NCBI GenBank assembly: GCA_030248195.1
Contig: JASAND010000718.1
Location: 1 to 64,000 of the forward strand
Direction of reading: 5' to 3'
Origin: Trissonchulus latispiculum
Taxonomy: Eukaryota; Nematoda; Enoplea; Enoplida; Ironidae
DNA length: 64,000 nucleotides
The position numbers and the translations under genes were made by a program. Numbering within the stretch: the first letter of the stretch is position 1; each line of letters begins with the position of its first letter. Positions 9,566 through 19,557 of this stretch are shown piece after piece. A model generated the notes under the pieces. That model had not been told where the DNA came from, did not search any database, and saw nothing but the letters and a program-made list of their open reading frames with translations.

Positions 9566-10926
9566 TCCAGCCCACGTCTGGCATACGCAACAAAGATGAA
9601 ACCGGGTCGCTGATCTGGGGTGCGATGGGGTATTTGGTGAATGTGGACATCGTCTCAAATTTGAAGTATTTATCTACATATCACAAAGCAAGTCTGAAAA
9701 GTAAGCGTATGGTAACCCAGGAAAAACTAAAAAGTCTATTTATAATCAATCAATCTAATCTATTCAGAAATCTATCTCAAAGAAAACGTCTAAAAATGCT
9801 CAACAAGTTATTAATTTATGTGCTGCTACGTATGTAACGTGATCTGAAGCATACATATTTCACCAATATTTTAAGATCTTTTAATTAGTTTTTGCATTCT
9901 GTTTTGCATTTCGCAGAACCCCTGCACCGTAATGACATTTCCGAATTAACATTTTACACCCCTTTTCCCCAAGCTGTTACTGTTTTTCGACGTTGATTCC
10001 GTTTTCGCTTCCGCCTTTTAGGCTGAACCGTTCTTCGAGGCGTCTTTTCACCCCTAAGGTTGGATGATTGACCATTTCTTGCCACGGGAGCTGTTAAATT
10101 TTGGGCTGCAACGTTTCGCTCATGATTTCCGATGGGCGTCCCACTTGTTTTGGAAACTGTTGCTTGGTGTGAGCAGTTAACAAAAATCCAAACATCAAAC
10201 AAGTTTGAAAATCATCTCCACTTGCTTTGGATTATGTTGTGGCAAAAGGTTGGACGCAATAGAATAGATTCAAAGAAGAAGTTTTGTATATATACGTATA
10301 ATCAAGAATACATAATATAAGAGTGTGCCACTAGGCTCACTCTATTTTACCAGAGCAAAAACTGTGCTCTGCAAGGCCCTCCCCCAAGTCAGACCCTAGG
10401 GGTACGCTCACTCTCTCCATGTTTATGTGCTTAAGCTCGAAAACACAAGCAGAGTGTAGCGAATTGTGTGTCAGCTTCGAGCTTTAGAACACAAACATAG
10501 CGCACGAAATCCTTTGAAATGATGAGTCTAATTTGCGGGGAGAGCGGTGGGCCGTTAGCGATCAGAGCATAGTTTTGGCTCAGATAACATGGAGTTTGTC
10601 TAGTGACATATTCTTATCATTATGTACTCTTGGTATAATGCAGAGACCAAAGGCAGGAGGATGCTAATTTCAATGCGACCCTTCAATTTGACCCAACGGG
10701 AGAAGTCCACATTTCGACGCGTTTCAAAAGTCTAGACTTGTGTGAGGTCTTCGGCCAAATCCGACAGTTAATCTACCTCGAAAATCATTTCCTAATCATT
10801 GGGCTGAATACAGAGCGATTATGTTGTTATATATTATATTATATTATTGTTTCCAGCCACCTCTCCCAAGTACAGGTTCCAGCTTGGAAACCGGGGTAAA
10901 GGCAAGGTTAAGTTGACATTAATTAA
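9566..10926. other. Spacer with no supported gene
   Basis: AT-rich sequence. A minus-strand open stretch at about 10200-9960 encodes a very basic segment (PKRRKRKRNQRR) that would fit a nuclear-localisation exon. The splice sites around it are weak and no family is recognisable, so I do not call it. Confidence 0.35.
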
Positions 10927-11294
10927 GGAACCGTGTCAAAAATAAAATCGTGTACACGATGAAATTTACACGAATTCCAAACGTTTTCCTTAAAATTTAC
11001 ACGATTTTTACACGTTTCTTCTTATGGTACTTTTTGTTCCCGTCTTTTTGCTTTCCGGTAGCAGCAACTTTATTTCAGCTTTGCAGCAATCATATGAAAG
11101 CATGAAAAAGTTAAGTACAAGGTTTTTCTTTCCTTTTCTTATAGCATTTGCTAGCTTACTTGACTGGATTACCTACAAAAACTATAAAACAGATTTTCAT
11201 CAAAAGAAGCCGATTAAGCGATTTTGACACGAATTAAATCGTGTAAATAAACCGTGTACACGATAGATTTTTGGCACATTTTTGACACGGTTCC
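10927..11294. mobile_element. Harbinger-type MITE with GGAACCGTGTCA ends
   Basis: The inverted ends GGAACCGTGTCAAAAAT and its complement are flanked by TAA (10924-10926 and 11295-11297). Several internal copies of the CGTGTA/TACACG palindrome occur near both ends. It is 368 bp with no coding capacity. Confidence 0.8.
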
Positions 11295-11570
11295 TAATTA
11301 CCAATTGCCATGCTGGTAATCTGAAAAGTTAACCCTACTACTCGTTAAACTCTTTCGCCAAAACCCTTTAGTTGTTAAAGTTACCCAGAAACTTTTAGCT
11401 AATGATAATAGTTAATAATAATAATAATGATAATAATAATAATAAGTTAATCCAACCATAATCGGCGAAGTTGGCTTGCCAAACACGACCCAAAAATCAG
11501 TGAAATCCTGATTAAGCGGAACCACGATGATCAAGCAAAGGTTATTTTGATAAATTCCTAATGACTTCAT

Positions 11571-11611
<41 letters not shown>

Positions 11612-13520
11612 TCTCAAGAGTGCACAATCTGGATAAGAGTATGACAAAATGCTTACATCTGCTTTCCTGTGCTTCTGGCCAAGCCATAACTATAATCTGT
11701 TCGGTCCGTGATAAATGGATGTTTACTGGCTAAATGACCAACCAAAAGCACAAAGGCGCAGTTGTTGTTTGTTTGTTTGTTTGTTTGTGTAAAAACAATT
11801 ACGGAAAGCCAAAACGATCAGGAAAAGTTTAGAATCGCCCCTGAGTTATCCCTCCCTTAAAATTTTATTACAGCTGCAAAAACGATTATAGTACTCAAGT
11901 TTCAGATATTTCCTGGTTTATGCTGAGCCGAAACGTACGCAGAACCCCAACCAAACTCTTTAACCACAATACCTGTCGTCGTACATATGTAGTTAATTTT
12001 CTAGCCTTTTTAATAATTACACTGTCATTTACTTTTTTGTAGCCGCAACAAATAGCATCAGATTACCCTGCGAAACCACGGCTTTTACAATGTTGGAGCA
12101 CTGTATTAATTCCAGCCTACTCAGTATTGCACAAATGTGCTCGTACGTATAAACGCTACGGTCAAAGGTATTTACCATCCTTGTGTTACGAGAGCTTCTA
12201 CAACGAATATAATTGTTTTTTTAGCCACAGTAGGATAAGATCGCATAAGCATAATATTATAGTTTAATGACGAAGATATTCATAATTTATTAATCCAGAA
12301 CAGCATTGCAACAAAAGCCAGAATCCATAACAACTTTGAATTTCATCATATCTGTCCTTTGATTTGTTTGTTGGTTTGTTTGTTATTTCATTTTCAACCT
12401 TTCATTTTCCGTCCTGTAGATTAGACAGAATCATAAGTGAAAGAAAGAAAAATTCGGACCTGAGGTGGGAATGGAACCCACAACCTTTTGCATCTGCCAA
12501 AAGATTTTGCAACGGCGAGTAGACAGAAAGTACGTTTTGCACCTTCTGAAAGTGCTAGTAGCACAAGCTCCTGTGCCGTTGCACACCTTGAGACCTGAGT
12601 TGGCCAAATCAGACTTGGATAGCACAACGTCCTGTACCCCTGCACACCATGGTGTGAATTATTTCGGTCAGTCTAAGCGTATTTTCATCTGAAATTACAA
12701 AAGTGTACTGCTAACTTCACGATAAATTCATATTTCGTTATTTTCATTTGAATTTCCAAAATGTACTGCTAAATTCATGAACGGTCAAACTAAATTATTT
12801 TCAAATTATTACTTCTGTGTATAGGCCCACGGTCGGGCTAGCTAATTGTCATCATCATTCGAAAATTGAGCGCGCACTTCAGTTGTATTAGGACTTTCGT
12901 TGAGGCGGGCGGCTCTCTTTCAATCTGTTCACGCTCCATTTAGTTCAGGATTTTGGGCGCCTATTTCTCCTTTTGTCTGGTGGGGTGAACCCTTTGTCAG
13001 GTTTGTTGGGTTTTGTTGTTGTATTTTAAAGTTGCTCTGGTGCCTTTGTTTTGTATTTGAAGTTTGTCTTTTTGAAATTATTATTTTGTACTGCTTCGTG
13101 CTCATTTCTGCCTAAAGTAAAACTCGCATTTTGTTAAAGTAAATTCGTATTTTTAGTTAGGTCGTTTTCTTTTTGCTGTAGGCTAGGGTGATTAGGGCGA
13201 TAAGAGTCTGACTTGCACACACTCTGTCGAATCGTTGCAATCTTCTAATTTTCCAGAAATTCGCTTGTCGGGGGTCACGCTCTCAGAGCGTACTTTCTAC
13301 AAGTTTATTTCTGTGATTTAAATTTCGTTTGTTCAGAGATCGTTTAGTCTAAATCTCTACAATTTTGTCCAGATATTTACTCAGTCTAATCTCTACACGG
13401 GCGCCACAGCCCAAAGTATAAATCTTTGAACCCCTAATTAGTCGCAACAAAACTCATAAAATTGCAAAACTCGTTGCATAAAATATACAATTTGCATATA
13501 AAATATATTCATCATCTTAC
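11295..13520. other. Repeat-poor spacer with simple repeats
   Basis: Contains a (CT)n tract at 11573-11607, a (GTTT)n tract near 11767-11788 and ATA-rich tracts near 11405-11445. 12830-13400 is lower in AT and begins and ends like a degenerate solo LTR (tgtataggccc... to ...ctctaca), but no duplication supports this. No gene is supported. Confidence 0.4.
12421..12645 (-). repeat. Possible tRNA-derived SINE fragment
   Basis: On the minus strand the sequence ends with a polymerase III B-box-like stretch (GGGTTCCATTCCCACC) just before a pyrimidine/T-rich tail. That arrangement is seen in tRNA-derived retroposons. The upstream half does not fold into a clear tRNA, so this is only a weak call. 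Confidence 0.3.
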
Positions 13521-13688
13521 TTTACAGTAATCTGCTTCGGACTAGGCCTCAGCAGCATGAAAACCCAGATCAGGATAAAGGCGATAATTGCTGCAGCACC
13601 GAAACTGTACTCCACAAAATCGCAAGTCGTCTTGTCGCCCCACAAACTGTCCTTGGATATCTCAATCAGATTATCCGCCGAAGACTTA

Positions 13689-16600
13689 GGGTCGATTCAC
13701 AAAAAGTACTTAAACTAAGTAACTTAACTTAAACGAAGTGGTTTTTGTGAAACCAATTTCTACTTAAACGACTTAAACGACTTAACTTAAGTCGTTTAAG
13801 TAGACCCCCTTTCACAAAAAACCAGCTACTTAAACTTTAAGTAAAGTGGCGTTTCACAAAGACAGGTCTACTTAAAGTTTCAGCGACTTAAACGTTAAGC
13901 CGTTTAAGTAGAACTGCTTTCATAAAAACTACTTATTTTAACCGCTTAACTGCAGTTCAAAATCGGTCATTTTTAAGCTCCGTAGATTTACGGGGCTTAA
14001 ACGACTTAAACGGAAAAGTGTCCATTAAGTGAACATTTTAAAAGCTTCGTAACTTACGCAATTTTAGGAGTTATAAAGCCGTTTATACCTCGTTCGAAAG
14101 CTCTCAACGAGTACTTCAATTCTACAATATCGTTGCAAGAGTAGCTGTTTTTGAATATCAGTTAATACTTCAAACAGTAAATTTGTGTCTAATTTTGGCT
14201 TGTATCAGCTTCGAAATGAAAAAGAAGCCTTCTAAATGAACAAAGCAAAGCTTGATTAGCTCAAACATGTTGTCACAATTGAGAACCAATTGTTTTTACA
14301 CAATTAACAAGCTGACTTGCATAAGTAGGTTTTGGGTTAATGGCAACACTCTAGCGCTTGCTCTGGCTCTAGCACAGAACAATTTTAGCATGTACTAAAT
14401 ATTTTCATAGCATTTATAAGCAACAATTACATATGGTTGCTTATCGTGGTGATTCCTTCTGGTGTCATTCCTTTTGGTGAAATTAATATTGGTTGTCTAT
14501 AATTAGAAAAAATAATTTTTAGAAGAAGTGAAGTTTCTGTGAATTTTTTTACCGGCGAAAGTAATATTAGGCCGAGACATTTTTTTGCATCATTCGATAC
14601 CTCTGTCCAATAGCTCGGGACCCTTTTTAAGTTATTATGAAGCAGAAGTAGCTTTTTGTAATGGAGAAATTGGCAAAATGTATATATGCGTAACCTGGAT
14701 TTTGCCTACACTTTTCTTAACTTTGACAAGCTTCTCGCTTTAGCCAAAATGGGCGGCTGCGAGAGCAACCCTAATTTGATTTCCGAAGGTCTAGGGTTTT
14801 TGATGCCATAATACGAAAGCCTAAGACTTATTTTGGTAATTTATTGGTAATTTTATTAGTGGCATCAACCTAATTAAGTTAAAGACACTGCACAAAGGAA
14901 ACAGTAGTTTAAATGCTGGTCCGTATCTTTTAAAGTACATTTGCTGTTGAAATTTAGTCAAAGTTGCCACATCATTGTCGAAAACATAAGGGATACGCTC
15001 AAAATTCTTTCTCCCGAAAAGCGCATATACGAGTTTTTTTGCGTACTGCCACACCCCAGTCGCTTTCGTTTGTCGGGGTAGTGCCAGACCCAAATTTCTA
15101 TCTCACCAGGTTGGAACCCAGAGCTGGGACTGAATAATTGCTGCATGCAATTATCCGAGGCGTCATCTACTGCCGGGGCAGAAGTGACCACGCCACTCAC
15201 CGCATCGTGTGCACCCGTTGGCTCCATCAAGTAGGGGTTTCCCCCAAAGGACTGCCAACTCCTTGCAAATCTCGGATAACATAATTAGAAATTAGCCTGT
15301 GAGGGTAGCAAAGAGTTGACGCAGTGGCACTAATTAAAACGCTAGCTTATTCTGTGGACGTCTGGACACAGACAAGTTTGAATTGAAGCGCCTAGTACTG
15401 AAAGTTTGAACAAAGTAAAATTTGATTTGGTCTGAAAATTTCGTCAAAATTAACAGTTTTCTCAAAATATTGAGTTTGTTTGCTCATTAAACAATTTCAT
15501 AAAAGATAGTCCTCGGGAAGACATTTCCTTCGAAGTTGGAACTGGTCGATTTTCTTTAGCTTTCCTACACTTAGAGAAATCCATGTTCGAAATTGTTTTC
15601 ATGCAACGCATGTCCAACTAGAACTGTTGAACTAAGACAGCTGTACTCTGCGTAGTTATAACAAGCACATTCCAAGCTTTAAAGTGATATCAAAATTATC
15701 GTTGAACTCCAAGAATTGGGTAATTTACAGTCTTTCAAAGTTTGCTGCAAATACCGGAAAAGCACCTTTAAACTACCACTTTGATGTTATTGTAACATTC
15801 GTTTCATTAAAAGTCGGCTTAAACGACTTAACTTAAACTACTTAACTTAAACTTCTTAAAAATTCGTTTCATAAATAAATGACTTTATTAGAATAATATG
15901 TAGCTAATCGATCATGGTGAGATCTCAACCTATACTTTGTCTTCATGATACGATATATGTACGAATACTTGTTCTGCTATTAAAGCAATACTACCCATAC
16001 CTTCCAATCTCCAACAGGTTATGGGCCCAGTCGGGCTTCAGATTCAGGGACTGTTGGGACATGGCCATTGATGGCGAGAGGTATTGCCTCCTGATTTTGT
16101 GAAAGTCAGTCCAAGTCAAAGAAAGTCGGTGAAAATAAATCGAGACTGAATAGCAAGTATCTATTCGTGGCTACTTTTGCAATGAAAATTGATTGTTTCG
16201 TTTGCCTCCACATCAGCAAGGTCGCATGCACGAGTGTTGCCTACAGCAATGCTGTTTTTCTGAAGTCTGCTGATGGAGCTGATGGACATCATGCCATACT
16301 GAGATTTTGTTGGAATTCCAAAGGTAATTAATTCCATGGCTGATGGTCCTTTTAACGACTCAGAAAATTTAATGTTGACGAATGTGGTGGGGTAGAATCT
16401 CTGTGATTCCCATGTGGTGGGGTAGAATCTCTGTGATTCCCATGTGGTGGGGTAGAATCTCAGGGATTCCCAAGCATTCGTGGTGCGTGTGAGAAGATTA
16501 ATGTGTTTTCTGCTGGTGTTGGAATCCTTACAGCGTTTTCTGTGGTGAGCAGTCGGCAAAACGCGAAAGTGACAAAGGTGGGACTGCGGGATCCCGCAGC

Positions 16601-18073
16601 AGCAAAGACAGCGACGCGGCTAATATGGGAAAATCTAATACATCTAGTACTAGGATAGGATCAAGCAAAAGATCGTCCGATTTGGAAAATGTGTATTATT
16701 CAAGTGGGAGTTTGCTTTTAGAAGATCAAAGTTCAGTGGGAGGAAGCTCAGCGTATAAAGAAACGGCAATATTCTAAAGTTTTTCAATTAGGGTTGTGCT
16801 CTCGTCTTGATCGATTATCTAAGTGGGAGTATTAGAATAATATGTAGCTAATCGATCATGGTGAGATCTCAACCTATACTTTGTCTTCATGATACGATAT
16901 ATGTACGAATACTTGTTCTGCTATTAAAGCAATACTACCCATACCTTCCAATCTCCAACAGGTTATGGGCCCAGTCGGGCTTCAGATTCAGGGACTGTTG
17001 GGACATGGCCATTGATGGCGAGAGGTATTGCCTCCTGATTTTGTGAAAGTCAGTCCAAGTCAAAGAAAGTCGGTGAAAATAAATCGAGACTGAATAGCAA
17101 GTATTTATTCGTGGCTACTTTTGCAATGAAAATTGATTGTTTCGTTTGCCTCCACATCAGCAAGGTCGCATGCACGAGTGTTGCCTACAGCAATGCTGTT
17201 TTTCTGAAGTCTGCTGATGGAGCTGATGGACATCATGCCATACTGAGATTTTGTTGGAATTCCAAAGGTAATTAATTCCATGGCTGATGGTCCTTTTAAC
17301 GACTCAGAAAATTTAATGTTGACGAATGTGGTGGGGCAGAATCTCTGTGATTCCCATGTGGTGGGGTAGAATCTCTGTGATTCCCATGTGGTGGGGTAGA
17401 ATCTCAGGGATTCCCAAGCATTCGTGGTGCATGTGAGAAGATTAATGTGTTTTCTGCTGGTGTTGGAATCCTTACAGCGTTTTCTGTGGTGAGCAGTCGG
17501 CAAAACGCGAAAGTGACAAAGGTGGGACTGCGGGATCCCGCAGCAGCAAAGACAGCGACGCGGCTAATATGGGAAAATCTAATACATCTAGTACTAGGAT
17601 AGGATCAAGCAAAAGATCGTCCGATTTGGAAAATGTGTATTATTCAAGTGGGAGTTTGCTTTTAGAAGATCAAAGTTCAGTGGGAGGAAGCTCAGCGTAT
17701 AAAGAAACGGCAATATTCTAAAGTTTTTCAATTAGGGTTGTGCTCTCGTCTTGATCGATTATCTAAGTGGGAGTATTAGAATAATATGTAGCTAATCGAT
17801 CATGGTGAGATCTCAACCTATACTTTGTCTTCATGATACGATATATGTACGAATACTTGTTCTGCTATTAAAGCAATACTACCCATCCCATGACTTAAAC
17901 TACTTAAACTACTTAAATTAAGTCGTTTAAGTTAAGTCGTTTAAGCTACTAAGCCGTTTAAGTATTTTAAGTAGTTTAAGCCATTTATTTATGAAACGAA
18001 TTTTTTAAGAAGTTTAAGTAGTTTAAGTTAAGTCGTTTAAGTTAAGTAGTTTAACTTTTTTGTGAAACGACCC
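13689..18073. mobile_element. PIF/Harbinger-like element, 4.4 kb
   Basis: The ends GGGTCGATTCACAAAAA and the complement of TTTTTTGTGAAACGACCC are flanked by TTA (13686-13688 and 18074-18076). Long subterminal arrays of ACTTAAACGACTTAA-like motifs occur at both ends. It interrupts an exon, so both the boundaries and the target are certain. The interior holds two overlapping minus-strand frames at 15230-14821 that may be a frameshifted protein remnant, a fragment related to the TTAA element at 59576-60542 (about 14445-14760), and the nested Copia-like insertion. No intact transposase is visible. Confidence 0.85.
15886..17889 (+). mobile_element. Non-autonomous Copia-like element in tandem (LTR-int-LTR-int-LTR)
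   Basis: Three LTR copies start with TATTAG at 15886, 16830 and 17774, exactly 944 bp apart. The LTR is 131 bp and ends ...CCAACA. Each of the first two is followed by GGTTATGGGCCCAGTC (16017 and 16961), the primer-binding site complementary to the interior of initiator tRNA-Met known from Drosophila copia. LTRs 2 and 3 are preceded by the purine tract AAGTGGGAG. The third LTR lacks its last bases. ATGACTT flanks the whole insertion (15879-15885 and 17890-17896). The two internal regions differ by only a few bases. No Gag or Pol is encoded. A 30-bp segment (catgtggtggggtagaatct...) is repeated three times in each internal region. Confidence 0.9.
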
Positions 18074-18311
18074 TTAGAGGGGTGTCTTCGCACTTTCCAT
18101 TGGGCATGGAGGATGCAATCGAAAGGGTCCGTATTTCGCCGACCAAATGCCATGGCAAGTAGAACGGTGAAGGATGAAACGTAAATAAACGATGAAAAAA
18201 ATGTATATCTATCTGGTTGTGTTGGGATGTTGAACCTAGAAGATATCGGCAAGCTTCTGCACACCAATACACGCAACAGTAATGAAGGCTGAAGCCATCA
18301 CCACAAGCCAT

Positions 18312-19557
18312 GCCTGTTTAATGCTGTATTTATAGGAAGGAAATTAGGTTAGTAGGTAAAACTCTCTAACGGTTGTTTTTAATAAAGATGGTTGACTGTG
18401 GATGACCTCAAGCGTCACAAATATTTTAATTTTGGCGCAATTTTGTTTAAATAAGAAAATTGATAATTTCAAGTGTCTCATACCATGCTGCACCAGTACA
18501 GCCATTTCTATACCACTTGTCGTCATTTAATATCAATATTTTGTAGGTAGATTTGGTAGGTACAAGGTACATCAATATTTCATATACATCAACATATACA
18601 TCACTCACATCATATACGTCAATGTTTCTGCATGTGGATGGTAAAAGTTTAGCAAATATTTATATAAGGTAGTAAACATAGAAGAATAAATTTTAGTCGA
18701 CCCGTCCAAAAACTCGTCCCGCATATGCGCTCGGACTGGCTCGGCTAGAAACGCTCCCAAGTTTTTCCTCAAAATTATTCAAAAACTGCAGGATTCTCAA
18801 TCCAATATGAAAGCTTTTGGTTACTGCAAAATTTTCAACAGTTTTATTTTATTTTTCTACTGTAGTGGCGGTTTTTATTAATGAACGGATGCATTTTGCA
18901 ATTAATTCGCCTGTCTTCAGAAGAAAAATTTAAAGTGTTGCTCTAGATAACAGGAGGAGTTACGTAATTCACAATCTCAGGCTCATGACAACGCGGAACT
19001 TTATTTCGGGTGGAAAACACCCAACATGAAACCATTTGAAACATTTATTTTTCCCTATCAATGTACGTAATCGGTGTTGAAAATAAATTGAATGACATCA
19101 CGTATCACTGTACGAAAATCGTAAATGTTAACAATTATTGGAAGATTAGTTTTTTACAAACTCTCGGAAAATAATTTTTGGAAATCGGAAAGGGAAAGCA
19201 AAACAATCACCATTTTTATATCTGAAAAGTGTTTGTTTTCTTCCTGAGACCTCCATGAAGACCGTTTGAGCACAAACTTTTCAAACGTTCCCCCCTTTGA
19301 TCCCAGTTATTTGAACAATAGGAACAAAACAAGGTTGTTTATGTTTGCCATTTCCAAGGAACTTTTTACACTTCCAACTAATTAATTTTCACCCGTTTTG
19401 GGCTGTTGCTGCCTGGAAAAAACTGAAAATTTTCCATAAAAAGTTGTTCTTCAGATACATTAATCACAGAGTCTATTTCAAACTACATTTGGCCCCCACA
19501 TACTGAGTCTGGTCTATTAAGCTTTAGTGGTATTCAGTTTCTACACGACTTTGTGGC
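18312..19557. other. Spacer upstream of lyase-like copy 2
   Basis: AT-rich sequence that should contain the promoter of the plus-strand lyase-like gene. The last 270 bases include stretches similar, in inverted orientation, to the upstream region of copy 1 (for example gctgcctgg/cagctttttt near 7090-7130 and 19390-19440). This suggests the inverted duplication covers some upstream DNA. No other gene is seen. Confidence 0.4.

Larger units (their letters stand above)
13521..18290 (-). pseudogene. Partial TMEM179-like copy, split by a transposon
   Basis: 18290-18074 and 13688-13521 together correspond to exon A of the intact gene at 23295-28065. They contain the same first membrane segment (VLLAMAFGRRNTDPF), the CILHAQWKVRRHPSK segment, the cysteine-containing loop and second membrane segment, and the same donor at AA|GTAAG. 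The exon is cut in the codons after HPSK by the 4.4-kb element at 13689-18073, with TTA duplicated. Exons A2, B and C are not found further left. Just upstream (about 18310-18232) a short exon-like stretch resembles the last membrane segment of the family and ends in TAG, perhaps the tail of another paralogue. The copy cannot make a full protein. Confidence 0.75.

Noticed and set aside
8690..9613. Plus-strand frames of NSGLL repeats as genes
   Set aside because: They are the other-strand reading of the 15-bp minisatellite. A stop-free unit with length divisible by three stays open in several frames without selection.
9954..10202. Basic nuclear-protein exon on the minus strand
   Set aside because: The PKRRKRKRNQRR-like segment is suggestive, but the splice sites are poor and no partner exons were found.
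12830..13440. Solo LTR with a nearby GGCGCC primer-site-like motif
   Set aside because: Ends of the TG...CA type can be proposed, but no target duplication and no second copy in the window support it. A similar GGCGCC motif at 48225 is also isolated.
16161..17503. Two identical 132-codon minus-strand frames as duplicated genes
   Set aside because: They lie inside the two internal regions of the tandem Copia-like mini-element. The shared repeat in them reflects a 30-bp DNA repeat, not protein constraint.
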